A stretch of DNA of 64,000 bases from Sphingobium sp. (GCA_017744605.1 JAGIAZ010000006.1:62001-126000); one strand, 5' to 3'. Counted from the stretch's first letter, positions 50,315 to 59,515 are shown. Notes: generated by a model not told the origin, from the letters alone. Numbers and translations are program-made.

Positions 50315-51673
50315 TCAATGCCTTATAACGCCAAAGGGGGCGGCTTTCTGATCAAGTCCATCGATGCCGGAGCCACCGGCGCTGGCCTCGACTGTCGCGG
50401 CGCCGGGGAGCGGCGGGAGCGAGCCTGCCTTCATCGGCCCGACCAGGCGTGGCGTGACCACGATGATCAGCTCCTGATGCTCCTTCTGGTTCTGCTGCCG
50501 CTTGAAGAAGGCGCCGAGCACCGGAATGTCGCCGAGAATGGGCAGCTTGTCTTTCGTGGTCGTGCGGCTGCTATAGGTGAGGCCCGCGACCACGAAGCTC
50601 TGGCCGCTGCCGAGTTCGACGGTCGTCTCGGCGGAGCGGCGGCGCAGGCCGGGCACCACATAGCCCTGGAGCTGGACGCCGCTGCCATAGTCGAGCTCGC
50701 TGACTTCCGGCGCGATCTTGAGGACGATATGGTCCTTTGAAAGCACGAACGGCGTCACGGAGAGACGCACGCCGAATTCCTTGTACTGGATGGAGATGCT
50801 GTTGCCGCCGCTCGAGCCGGCCTGCGGCACCGGTATCGGGATCTCGCCGCCCGCCAGGAAGCTTGCGCGTTCGCCCGAGCGGACCAGCAGGGTGGGCTGG
50901 GCAAGCAGCTCGGAAAGCCCATTGGACGAAAGCGCACTCAGCACAGCGCCGATCCCGCGATTGGGCGCGGACAGGAACAGCTTGAAAGCGTCCTGGATGG
51001 GCGCGGTCCCGTCGATCGACAGGCCGTTGGCGTTGAACGACGCGTTCCCCAGACTGCCCGGCGACACGATGGCGCCCTGCACATCGCCGCTCAGCTTGGC
51101 GAAATTGAAGCCAAGGGCTTTCAATGTCGAAGAGGAGACGGCAGCGAACTGCACGTCGACCGCGACGACCTGCTCGCCGACGACGATGAGGTTATTCTGC
51201 AGCGGGCCTTCCTTGCCGGATGCGATCCGAGCGGCGTCCGAGCGCGTATTCAGGTCGCCGACATCGCCGGACAGCACGATGCCGTCTTCCGTGCGAGTTG
51301 CGGCGACGGTGTCGAAGCGGCTGTCTTTCGCCAGCTGCGCGGCCGCCAGGGCCGTGCGGGGCACGATGCGCTGCAGCGACTGGGCCATGAGGATGCCATC
51401 GCTGCCGTACACGCTGATCACGGCCTCGCCGACACCTTTCCCGGTGATTCTGAGCGTGCGTGGATTGGGCGCTGTGACGGCGATGACATCCTCCCGGTCG
51501 ACCTCGACCCGACCGATTGTTCGTGGAAAAGAAAGCGACCGATGGGCGTTGACAAAAAGGGGTTGGGGGTCTGCCGATGCCTGCAGGGCATTGCTGGCCG
51601 GCGCGGCCATGACGGCAGGGGCAAGGCTGAAGACCAGGCACGAGGCGAGGCCGGCGAAGGTGATCGGCTTCAT
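50315..51673 (-). CDS. cpaC: RcpA/CpaC outer-membrane secretin
   Basis: Encodes 452 aa. Signal peptide ends VMAAPA. BON/N-domains carry RTIGRVEVDREDVIAVTAPN, and the secretin core shows VLSALSSNGLSELLAQPTLL and FLAGGEIPIPVPQAGSSGGN, ending ILGDIPVLGAFFKRQQNQ. It forms the outer-membrane pore for the Flp pilus. Overlaps cpaB by ATGA. Confidence 0.94.
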   Translation of the reverse strand: MKPITFAGLASCLVFSLAPAVMAAPASNALQASADPQPLFVNAHRSLSFPRTIGRVEVDREDVIAVTAPNPRTLRITGKGVGEAVISVYGSDGILMAQSLQRIVPRTALAAAQLAKDSRFDTVAATRTEDGIVLSGDVGDLNTRSDAARIASGKEGPLQNNLIVVGEQVVAVDVQFAAVSSSTLKALGFNFAKLSGDVQGAIVSPGSLGNASFNANGLSIDGTAPIQDAFKLFLSAPNRGIGAVLSALSSNGLSELLAQPTLLVRSGERASFLAGGEIPIPVPQAGSSGGNSISIQYKEFGVRLSVTPFVLSKDHIVLKIAPEVSELDYGSGVQLQGYVVPGLRRRSAETTVELGSGQSFVVAGLTYSSRTTTKDKLPILGDIPVLGAFFKRQQNQKEHQELIIVVTPRLVGPMKAGSLPPLPGAATVEASAGGSGIDGLDQKAAPFGVIRH

Positions 51674-52575
51674 GGCTTGCTGCTCCCCGGATAGATGACC
51701 TCGTGACGCTCGCCGACGACCAGATCGATCGACGCCGGCGCTGAACGCGCGGCTGGGCGAGGCAAGACAATGGGCGCGGCGATGGGCTGTGCCGCGGCAC
51801 GGCGGGCCGGGACGCTCGACTGAACGGAAGCCACGGCCACCTGTTGGTTGTCCGAGGGGTTGCGAAGCGAAAGGTAGAGCGAGCCCGTGGCTTTCGCGAG
51901 CGAGAGGCTCGAGACCTGGTCCGGACTCAGCGCGAGCGTCACCGTTCGTGCGGGAGGCGGCGCCGAGGACATCGCACCCTGCGCGCCCGACGCTGCCGGT
52001 GTGCCGACGATGAGATCGCCCACGGCCAGAACCTGGACCATCTGCAGCAGCGCCTGGGCGCGGCTTTCGCCGTCGCCGCGCGTGCCGTTGATGGCGTCCG
52101 CGCCGGGATAGACGACCTGGACGTCCACCCGATCGCCAGGGCGAACCAGACCGGCTACGGCGATCTCCGCCGTCGTGTCGATGCTCATGGCGCGCATGCC
52201 CATGGGAACGCGGACGGCGAGTTTGGTCGTGAGATCCACACTCGTACGCGCGATCATGGCGCCGGCGGGGATCGGTTGCGTGGCGACCTTGCCGACGACT
52301 TCGGGGGGCGTCGCGATGTTCGGGAAGCGCCCCGGATCGGCAGCGGCGTTGCGGACCATGGCAGCGGTGATGGTCTCGCCCGTATCGATCGCACGCGTCG
52401 CCACGGCGAAGAGCACGACGGATGCCGCGGGCGTGGCGGAGGCTGCCGTCGACTGCGATGGCTTATTCGCGAGGCGCGGCGCGCTGCGAAGTTCGCGAAC
52501 GCCAAGAAAAAGGAAAATGAGCGCGACAAGAAGTCCCGCCACAAGTGTGGTCCTCGCTCCCAGGCTCAGTGCCAT
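51670..52575 (-). CDS. cpaB: RcpC/CpaB pilus-assembly protein
   Basis: Encodes 301 aa. One N-terminal helix (TTLVAGLLVALIFLFLGVRE) anchors a periplasmic SAF domain (TRAIDTGETITAAMVRNAA, ATQPIPAGAMI) and the CpaB C-terminal domain (LVRPGDRVDVQVVYPG, RTVTLALSPDQVSSLSLAKA). It probably links the secretin to the cell wall. First gene of the tad operon. Confidence 0.93.
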   Translation of the reverse strand: MALSLGARTTLVAGLLVALIFLFLGVRELRSAPRLANKPSQSTAASATPAASVVLFAVATRAIDTGETITAAMVRNAAADPGRFPNIATPPEVVGKVATQPIPAGAMIARTSVDLTTKLAVRVPMGMRAMSIDTTAEIAVAGLVRPGDRVDVQVVYPGADAINGTRGDGESRAQALLQMVQVLAVGDLIVGTPAASGAQGAMSSAPPPARTVTLALSPDQVSSLSLAKATGSLYLSLRNPSDNQQVAVASVQSSVPARRAAAQPIAAPIVLPRPAARSAPASIDLVVGERHEVIYPGSSKP

Positions 52576-52943
52576 TACTTTCCTTCCCCGCGTCTACGCA
52601 AATGTGACTGCGCGCTTCCGCAAACAGCCCTTGCGAAAACGCAAAACTGCTCGATCAGCGGTCTGGAATTAGCAAAGCGACACGAAAGGTCGGAATGGAG
52701 AAGGAACCGCTCTGACTTCTCATCTTTTTCGTTGATGAGAAATTAACCACGTTTATATTCGGATGGTTTACGAGGTTTTTAGCCTTTTCCTTTGCGTGTC
52801 ATTGAGATGGGTGGTTTTGCGGCAAAATGGGGAACCGGCGAAAACGTTCAGATCGGTCGTGATCTCGGTTTGGCATTTGGCCGGCCGGGCGCAGGAAGGC
52901 AGTGGAACAACTCTAAACAAGGGACGAATCGCTGCAAGGCGCA
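52576..52943. promoter_or_regulatory. tad operon promoter region with palindromes
   Basis: No gene is seen. TTGCG-AAAA-CGCAA at 52631-52644 matches the two palindromes near 36902 and 36989. A weaker copy (CCGCG-TCTA-CGCAA) is at 52589-52602. A further inverted repeat, TTCTCATC / GATGAGAA, spans 52717-52741 with a 9-base loop. A CtrA-type TTAA-N7-TTAA box was looked for and only a two-mismatch form (TTAACCACGTTTATA near 52743) was found. Confidence 0.5.
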
Positions 52944-52973
52944 CTGAAAATCCTGCTGATCGAAGGTGACTGT

Positions 52974-54038
52974 TTGGCAGCTGCGGAGCTGCGGGACTTT
53001 TTGCATTTCGTCGGACATGTCGCTCTGTGGAGCGATGACGGGCAACTGCTGCCTGAAGGATTTACCTTCGACCTCGTGATGCTGACCCTGCCGGCCGACG
53101 CGGCGAAGGGCGCATCCATCATTCAGCGCATTGCCGCTCTGCGGATCGCTCCATCAATTGTCATGATCAGCGATGGCAGTCCGGAGGAAACGGAGGCGGC
53201 CTGTGCGCTCGCCATGCATTGCGGGCTGACGGTGCGCGGCGTCCTGGCGAGACCTCTTCGTCCAGAAGGGGTGATTGCGATGCTTGAAGAGCCTCGGCGC
53301 CTCGCGACCGGAAGACCCGGTGCCGGTCCGATTGGCTCGATCGCCCTTGATGCGCGGCAGGCAAGCTATGTTTTCCAGTCCAAGCATGCGCTGCGGAGCG
53401 GAAGCGTCGTCGGCTACCAGACCCTGCTGCGCCTGCCGGGGGTCGATACCATCGACCGGTGGTTTGCGGGTCTCGACCATAGTTCGGCCTTCGCCATGAC
53501 AATCGCCGCGGCCCGTGCTGCGTTCAGCCTGAGCGGGCGACTTGGCCATGGTCGAGAGACGTCCCCCGTCGCGTTTCATTGCCCCGCCGAGATATTCAGC
53601 GATGCCCGCTTTCTCGCCGAGTTGACCCGTATCTCGGCAGCTGCGCGGGAAAACGGTCATGGCGGCCGGGTTGCGATAGAACTGACGGCACCCACCGATG
53701 CAGCGACGCTGTCTGACATCCTGTCGATCGCGTTCCGATATGTGTTGGCCGGTTTCGAGCTGCACATGAACGACTTCGCGATGAGCGCATTCAGCCTGGA
53801 ACAGGTCGTGCGGCTGCCGATCAACGAGGCAAAGATCGACCGCCACTTTTTCGAGACCTTGGCAAAGGACGAGCCGCAACTGCTCGCTGAGATCATCTCG
53901 CTATTCCGTCTGCGCGGCGTCAGATCGACTGTCGCGCGGATTGAGGCGCCCGAGGAATTTGAGGCCGCCCGGCAAGCGGGTGCCGACAGTGGTCAGGGAT
54001 ATTTCTGGAGCCGCCCCATGACGGACATTCGGCTCTGA
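52974..54038 (+). CDS. Pseudo-receiver / degenerate EAL protein
   Basis: Encodes at least 354 aa. TTG at 52974 follows AAGGTGA and is the only usual start codon after the in-frame stop at 52914. The frame before it reads LKILLIEGDC, the first strand of a receiver domain, so a CTG start at 52944 or 52932 is also possible. The receiver lacks its phospho-Asp (FDLVMLTLPAD). The EAL domain reads VVGYQTLLRL, IELTAPTD and HMNDFAMS where EAL, ELTE and DDFG are expected; AKIDRHFF and GYFWSRPM remain. Likely a non-catalytic c-di-GMP or partner-binding protein. It is divergent from the tad operon and two bases before the next kinase gene. Confidence 0.78.
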   Translation: MAAAELRDFLHFVGHVALWSDDGQLLPEGFTFDLVMLTLPADAAKGASIIQRIAALRIAPSIVMISDGSPEETEAACALAMHCGLTVRGVLARPLRPEGVIAMLEEPRRLATGRPGAGPIGSIALDARQASYVFQSKHALRSGSVVGYQTLLRLPGVDTIDRWFAGLDHSSAFAMTIAAARAAFSLSGRLGHGRETSPVAFHCPAEIFSDARFLAELTRISAAARENGHGGRVAIELTAPTDAATLSDILSIAFRYVLAGFELHMNDFAMSAFSLEQVVRLPINEAKIDRHFFETLAKDEPQLLAEIISLFRLRGVRSTVARIEAPEEFEAARQAGADSGQGYFWSRPMTDIRL

Positions 54039-54040
54039 TC

Positions 54041-55228
54041 ATGGTCCTGCGAAAATGGCGCCTTCCTGCGGACAGCCTATGGGTCTTTCCGCCCGCATTG
54101 GCCCTGTGCTTCGTCCTGCTTGCGGCTTTGGCGCCAGAATCTCCCAGCGCTGCCGTCCTGGCCGCCGCTGCCGCGGGCGCGCTTTATGTTTTTCGCAGTC
54201 GCGGCTGGGCCTGCCTGGCCCTCGTTGGCGTGTCGATATGGGCGCTGAGACAATCCGCCATTCCGGTTTCGTCCGCTTTTTGGTCGCCGGTCCTCTTCAT
54301 GGCTGGAGCTATATTCTCACCGCCGCAGCTGCTCTCGTTTCTCATCAGAGTGCCCAGCCTGGTCTGGTCGCTTTGCCTCATTGTCGTGGCAGCCTGCCTT
54401 TATGGAGCATGGACGTTTTTGACCGTGCCGGCCGTCCTGTTCGAGATTCCGGGTTGCCTCTGTGCCGCCATTCTCGGCGCGGGCCTGACGCGTCATCTCG
54501 CCATGGCAGACGCCCGCATTCTCGCTTGGGGCGAAAACGGTCTCGAGACGCTCACCCGGAACCTGCTGCTTGGCCGGATCACGAGCGGCATGCTGCATGA
54601 TCTGGCGCAGCCGCTGAACGTCACGTCGATGGCCAACGGCAATCTGGGTTACATCGTCGAGCATCTCGATATCCCGCCCGACAAGCGCGAACAGATGGTC
54701 GAGCGTATCCGGCGCATTGCGACGAGTACGGAAAGTGCCGCTGCGATCCTGAGCCTGTTCCGGTGGTTCGGTCGCGACAACAGCATTGATCATGATGAAC
54801 TCAGCGTCCGCAGCGCTTTGGAGCGCGCGATTGCGGTGACCAAGTCGAATGTCCGGCACGGCGGGGTTGCCGTCGAATTGCAAGGCAATGCGCTGGATCA
54901 TTTGCTGCCGGTTCGGCATGGAGCGGTCGAAATGATGGCTGTCGCAGCGTTGCTGAGTGTCTTTGGAAACTTCATTCTGAGTGACGGCGATCGGACCAAG
55001 ATTCATGGAACGGTCCGCCTGGACGCAGAACTGACCAGCGCACATGTTCTCATCACCGTGCATAGCATGGACGATCAGGGCCAACCTTGTGGCGCATCCC
55101 GCATCGACCGGGCAACACTGTGGCTGATCGAACAAATCGCCATCGCGAACGGCAGCGTCTTTCGGTACTTGTCTTATCGGAAGCAAACGGCTTGCTTCTC
55201 GATCCTGATCGCTCGTGATGACATTTGA
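54041..55228 (+). CDS. Membrane histidine kinase-like protein with degenerate ATP-binding domain
   Basis: Encodes 395 aa. Five or six membrane helices (15-150) precede a dimerisation/His region with GMLHDLAQPLNVTS (His186). The following domain lacks clear N, G1 and G2 boxes: the N-box position reads AALLSVFGNFIL and no DxGxG is present, although a kinase-like fold outline remains to the end. It may act as a phosphotransfer protein or a dominant partner of the complete kinase opposite at 55236. Co-transcribed with the pseudo-EAL gene. Confidence 0.78.
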   Translation: MVLRKWRLPADSLWVFPPALALCFVLLAALAPESPSAAVLAAAAAGALYVFRSRGWACLALVGVSIWALRQSAIPVSSAFWSPVLFMAGAIFSPPQLLSFLIRVPSLVWSLCLIVVAACLYGAWTFLTVPAVLFEIPGCLCAAILGAGLTRHLAMADARILAWGENGLETLTRNLLLGRITSGMLHDLAQPLNVTSMANGNLGYIVEHLDIPPDKREQMVERIRRIATSTESAAAILSLFRWFGRDNSIDHDELSVRSALERAIAVTKSNVRHGGVAVELQGNALDHLLPVRHGAVEMMAVAALLSVFGNFILSDGDRTKIHGTVRLDAELTSAHVLITVHSMDDQGQPCGASRIDRATLWLIEQIAIANGSVFRYLSYRKQTACFSILIARDDI

Positions 55229-55235
55229 ACGGCTA

Positions 55236-57455
55236 TCAGCCTTGGGCGGGTGAGGGGACGGCGGGCAGCTCGATCTCGAGGACGGCCCCGCTGTCATCGG
55301 CCTGTCGGAGAGTAATGTGTCCGCCGGCCCGGGTGACAATTTGCCGGCTGATATAGAGCCCCAATCCGGTGCCTTTATCCGCCTTGGTGGTGAAGAAGGC
55401 GCTGAAAGCGGATTGGGCGATACTCGGGGCCAGTCCCAGGCCATTGTCGCCAACCGCACAAGCGATCGTCGCACCCGCCGACATGACGCGCAGATCGATC
55501 GCGCCCTGACCGGTCCAGCCCGCGCTGCGCCGCGTGACGATCGCGTCGATCGCGTTTTGAAGCGCATTGACGAACACCTGCTCCAGTTCGACCTGCGACA
55601 TCAGCGCCCATAGGGGGCCTTCATCGATCGCCATGTTTACATCGATGCCCTGATCCTCGATGGCCGGCGTCAGGAAGCTGAGAGCCCGCCGCATGGTTTC
55701 GGTCACGTCGATCGCCACCGGCTCGGCATTCGATGCTTTTCCATAGCGCGTCACATGTTCGATGATGTCGCGGGCGCGGCCGACCTGCTCCGAGATCCGA
55801 TCGATCCGTCCGAGAATTTGCGGATCGATCAACCCGCTTTGGCCCTTGGTCGCGAGGAGCCGCAAACTTTCCGCCGCAACGGCAATGGTGAAGAGCGGCT
55901 GCTTGATCTCGTGGCCGATCGACGACGCAACATTGCCGAGATCGGCGAGGCGCGCCTGTTTCGCCATGATGTCGTCCAGATGGCGCGGCTGGTTGAGCTG
56001 CACCATGACGCCGGAACCCCAGCCCATGCCGCCGATGCTGTCATGGAGCGTGATCAGCAGGCATTCGAACTCCGTCGACGTGGCCGACCGGAACTCGATG
56101 ACGGTTTCCGCCAGACCGGCGGCGACGCGGAACCGGGCACAGTCTTCGGGGTGGACCTGAATCTGGGCTTGTGCCGGCTCTGCGACGAGGCGGACTTCGG
56201 TATAGCGGAGGACGCCTCGTTCCGCATCGAACGTCACGTCGCGCATCAGCTTGAGTCCGATGCTGCGATGGAGGTCCGCAGCAACTTCGGCAAGGCGCTC
56301 GCGTTCGGTCCGGAGTGCGACGCTCATATTGTTGAGCGCAACGAGACGGCGCAGCGGCTCATCCATTTCTCGGATCGTCGGGCCAGGCGGTTCGGGGAGT
56401 TCGTGGTTGCCGAACCGATCGATCACTATATTCGCCTGCACGAACGTGTCGCGCAATGTCCGCGAGAGCATGGAACGGAAGAACCAGGCCAGAAGCGCAC
56501 CGGTGAGCAGGAGCAAGAGCTCGCCATAATGTCTTGGAAGAAGCCCGCGGTCGAATTCCGCATAGACGACCGACACCTCGACCGATCGGCCCGCCGCGGT
56601 CGCATGAAACTGCGTACATGGCGCCATCGCGCTTTCGGCATGCGGAGCGCCTGCAGGGAGGCAAGCGGCGTCGACCTGGTCCGAAAGCGCGTGCGACATG
56701 GCCGTCCCGGTCCTATGGAAATAGAACTCGGCATCGCGCGGCTGTGCCACAACGCGAAATCTGCCGGACCCTTCGCTTTGCCCATCCGCCACCAGCGGTG
56801 CGATCCTCGCCAGCGCGGCCTTATCGATCTGCGTGCGATAATCGCGCTCCAGCCCGGTCAAAGCGGCAATTTGGCTCGTGGCCGGGATCGCGACGAAAAT
56901 GATGATAAGCAGGCTGGAGCCTGCCCGCACGGTTTCCAATATGGATGGCTGCGGATCGATGGCCACGAAAGGCCAATGGCGCCGGAGCATGAAATTGCTG
57001 TTCAGGAGGTCCGCAATTGCCGCCAAAAGGACAGCGCGCATCAGTTCGCGAAAGGCTGCGAGCGCCAGCGCGCCGGACGATATCGGGCCGGTCATGACAT
57101 AAAACAGGGCAAACAATGCGGTCGCCAGCAGTCCGTATAGCGCCGTCGCTTCGGTCGCCATGAGATGCCGGCGTCGCCCGATATGGACGCTGAAAAACGC
57201 GCCCAGTGCGACTGCGGGATGCCAGAGTCCATCATGCCATCCCAGTGGCAGGGACAGAGCAACAAGCGTGATCAAGCCAAGGCGCAGGCCGGCCTGATGG
57301 GCGACGACAAGGGCGGCGAGCAACGGAAGCCAAGGATAGAGGATCGGAACGTTCAGGATCATTGCGAGCAAAAGTGCCGCCGCCAGGATCCGGCCGATTG
57401 GGTTGCGAATCTGCGATGCTCCGGCCACGCGAGAGTCGATCGCGATCGCCGTCAC
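55236..57455 (-). CDS. Membrane sensor histidine kinase
   Basis: Encodes 739 aa from the GTG ending at 57455, which overlaps the response-regulator stop as GTGA. The N-terminal half has about seven membrane helices and a periplasmic or PAS-like segment; a further helix (LLLLLTGALLAWFFRSML) precedes the cytoplasmic part. H-box SSIGHEIKQPLFTIAVAAES (His515), N-box NALQNAIDAI (630-639), DNGLGL from Asp670 and GTGLGLYISRQIV are intact. It should phosphorylate the single-domain regulator encoded just upstream. Confidence 0.92.
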   Translation of the reverse strand: MTAIAIDSRVAGASQIRNPIGRILAAALLLAMILNVPILYPWLPLLAALVVAHQAGLRLGLITLVALSLPLGWHDGLWHPAVALGAFFSVHIGRRRHLMATEATALYGLLATALFALFYVMTGPISSGALALAAFRELMRAVLLAAIADLLNSNFMLRRHWPFVAIDPQPSILETVRAGSSLLIIIFVAIPATSQIAALTGLERDYRTQIDKAALARIAPLVADGQSEGSGRFRVVAQPRDAEFYFHRTGTAMSHALSDQVDAACLPAGAPHAESAMAPCTQFHATAAGRSVEVSVVYAEFDRGLLPRHYGELLLLLTGALLAWFFRSMLSRTLRDTFVQANIVIDRFGNHELPEPPGPTIREMDEPLRRLVALNNMSVALRTERERLAEVAADLHRSIGLKLMRDVTFDAERGVLRYTEVRLVAEPAQAQIQVHPEDCARFRVAAGLAETVIEFRSATSTEFECLLITLHDSIGGMGWGSGVMVQLNQPRHLDDIMAKQARLADLGNVASSIGHEIKQPLFTIAVAAESLRLLATKGQSGLIDPQILGRIDRISEQVGRARDIIEHVTRYGKASNAEPVAIDVTETMRRALSFLTPAIEDQGIDVNMAIDEGPLWALMSQVELEQVFVNALQNAIDAIVTRRSAGWTGQGAIDLRVMSAGATIACAVGDNGLGLAPSIAQSAFSAFFTTKADKGTGLGLYISRQIVTRAGGHITLRQADDSGAVLEIELPAVPSPAQG

Positions 57456-57856
57456 TGTTCGCCGCCTTTGATTTCGAGCATCTCGCGCAGATGCGTAATC
57501 AGTTCGTTGGGCTGCACGGGCTTGGTCAGAACCACGCAATGCTGCTGCACCGCGATTGCATCGGGCCGCATGGGGTCGCCCGTCATGAACAGATATTTCA
57601 GCTGGCGATGAGCAAGTGTTTCGCTGTCGGCCACCTTCTGGATGATGTCAGGTCCGGATTCCCTGCTCAGCCGGACATCGCAAGCGATCAGGCGAATGGC
57701 GGTTTCACTCTCCAGCACGGTCAGTGCTTGGGAAAGCGAGTAAGCGCCTAATGCGGGGATATCGACGAGCGCAAGCAGCGCCGTCAATTCCTCGACAATC
57801 TCCTGAACATCATCAACAACTAAGACCAATGGCATGGCACGTATTTTGTCTGCCAA
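57452..57856 (-). CDS. Single-domain response regulator
   Basis: Encodes 134 aa. TTG ending at 57856 is preferred as start because GGGGAGG lies just before it; the ATG at 57835 has no ribosome binding site. Receiver residues are Asp15/Asp16, phospho-Asp60 (LIACDVRLS) and Lys112 (VVLTKPVQP). With no output domain it must act by protein contact or phosphotransfer. Paired with the kinase gene by GTGA overlap. Confidence 0.9.
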   Translation of the reverse strand: MADKIRAMPLVLVVDDVQEIVEELTALLALVDIPALGAYSLSQALTVLESETAIRLIACDVRLSRESGPDIIQKVADSETLAHRQLKYLFMTGDPMRPDAIAVQQHCVVLTKPVQPNELITHLREMLEIKGGEQ

Positions 57857-58646
57857 TAGCCTCCCCTTTAGAGCTGCCTGGTGCTCGTCCCCCTTGCCCG
57901 CTCAGGCGTACTTTGCCTCGAAATAGTTCAAATTCCAAACTAAACCGCAAGTTCACCGAAAAATGTTTTTGGTCATTCCCGATGCCGTAACTGGGTTCTT
58001 GCTCTAAGTATAGTTGTTTACATATAATTAATTATCCAATTATCATTGCTAAATTCTTTTAAAATGGAAATTATATGTAGTATTTAGCAAGTTAAACTAT
58101 CTCATATTGAGATAGATATGTATCAAATTTTTAAAGAATCTCCTCGGATAGCGCCAATTTATGCTTAACGGACCCGTGCAGAGCTGGCCATTGATCAGTG
58201 AGAAAGTCGAAACAATTCCTTCTGGGTTTTGGTGAAAGTCAGGCCCTTGCGGGTGCGGAAGCAGGTCGTGGGCTTATCTCATGTGGAGTCATGTGACTTT
58301 TTGGCCGCAACTCTGGCGGGCCGCTTTCGGCGCCACGAATTTGCCCGGCGTTGCCGACCTTGTTTCGCTTCACGATGCCGGGCGAGTTTGCTGGTCTATG
58401 CCCGTCACCGATCGGCAAGCGCGAAAAGCGTCCGAACGCACTGGGATCCGATCAGGCCCGACTCGATTGGGAAAATCGCTTATCGGTTAAAATAGGTTCA
58501 ATTCAAACCTATTTCGGATCATCTTATTTTCTCATAACTATCTCAATTTAAACAGATTTCTTTGGTCTAAACTATGCTTAACGGCGTTCTCCACCATAAG
58601 GAGGCCATGTATATTTTCCTTCTCATGAAGAGAAAGGGAACAGAAA
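57857..58646. other. AT-rich intergenic region with duplicated motif pair
   Basis: No convincing gene. 58000-58140 is strikingly AT-rich against the GC-rich surroundings and contains the palindrome CTATCTCA-TAT-TGAGATAG (58097-58115). CTATCTCA followed by ATGCTTAACGG occurs twice (58097/58161 and 58538/58574), the second copy 63-109 bases before the PEP-CTERM gene. This suggests a regulated promoter and a regulator-dense region. Confidence 0.55.
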
Positions 58647-59495
58647 ATGAAAATCATGGTGTATGTGGGCTTGGCCTATGCAATGTTCGGCACCGCAGCG
58701 GCAATTGCCGAACCTAGTCTTTCCAGTAATGCTTCAGGTGCTTCAGCTGAAATTTCGGCAGCTGGTGTCGTCAAGGCGAATGTATCTGTTGCAAAAGCTT
58801 CCGGTGCATCGCCGACACCTTATGACAACTCTGTTAATGTCGCGTCTGTCAACCAGAATTTCCTGCTTGTGGATGGCGCTTTGGTCGACGGTTATCAGTC
58901 GCTGACCGCCAATGTCATTAACAGCCGGGCTTTTTCGACCTCGTCCCCCAACATATCGGCAACGGGCTCGACCTTGATCACGGGCGCCGGAGCGAGCCTC
59001 TATACGAGCCTGCTCGGCATCAACACCCTCTCGCTCGGCCTGGGTGCCGATGTGATCACGTCGACAACCACAGTGGGCGTGGATGGCGGCGGCCTCTTCG
59101 CGACGGGCAACTCAAGCATCACCAACTTCACCTTCGGCGGCTCTTTGTTCGACGGCCTGAACTTGAACGCGGGACTGTTTTTCAACCCGAACCCGAACAC
59201 GGTCGTCCTCAGCCTTGCCGGCCTCAAGCTCGTCCTCAATGAGCAGATCCAGACCGGCGATGGCATCAGCTCGTTGGGCATGCAGACCAACGCGATCCAT
59301 CTGTCGCTGATGGACTATCTCTTTGATGGCAAGCTGCTCAATGGTGATGTCATTCTTGGCCATTCGGAAGCGTCCATCAAGGGCTATTCCCCGGCAGTCC
59401 CGGAGCCGGCGACCTGGGCAATGCTGATCGGCGGCTTCGCTCTTGTCGGCTCCTGCATGCGTCGCAGCCAGAAAGTCGCAGTCAGCTTCGCCTGA
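58647..59495 (+). CDS. PEP-CTERM (PEPxxWA type) surface/exported protein
   Basis: Encodes 282 aa; AAGGGA precedes the ATG. A signal peptide (MKIMVYVGLAYAMFGTAAAI) leads to a low-complexity Ser/Asn/Gly/Leu-rich body typical of exported surface proteins. The C-terminal sorting signal VPEPATWAMLIGGFALVGSC then MRRSQK starts at residue 251 and has the PEP motif, helix and basic tail read by exosortase. No exosortase (EpsH/XrtA family) gene is in the window. Possibly an exopolysaccharide-associated or matrix protein. Confidence 0.92.
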   Translation: MKIMVYVGLAYAMFGTAAAIAEPSLSSNASGASAEISAAGVVKANVSVAKASGASPTPYDNSVNVASVNQNFLLVDGALVDGYQSLTANVINSRAFSTSSPNISATGSTLITGAGASLYTSLLGINTLSLGLGADVITSTTTVGVDGGGLFATGNSSITNFTFGGSLFDGLNLNAGLFFNPNPNTVVLSLAGLKLVLNEQIQTGDGISSLGMQTNAIHLSLMDYLFDGKLLNGDVILGHSEASIKGYSPAVPEPATWAMLIGGFALVGSCMRRSQKVAVSFA

Positions 59496-59515
59496 CAATC
59501 GTTCCATCAATCAAG

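Noticed and set aside
52700..52760. CtrA-type TTAA-N7-TTAA site before the tad operon
   Set aside because: Best match has two mismatches in the second half-site.
55755..57140. Long plus-strand open frame (461 codons) over the sensor kinase
   Set aside because: The kinase motifs are on the opposite strand; this frame is a GC-driven shadow.
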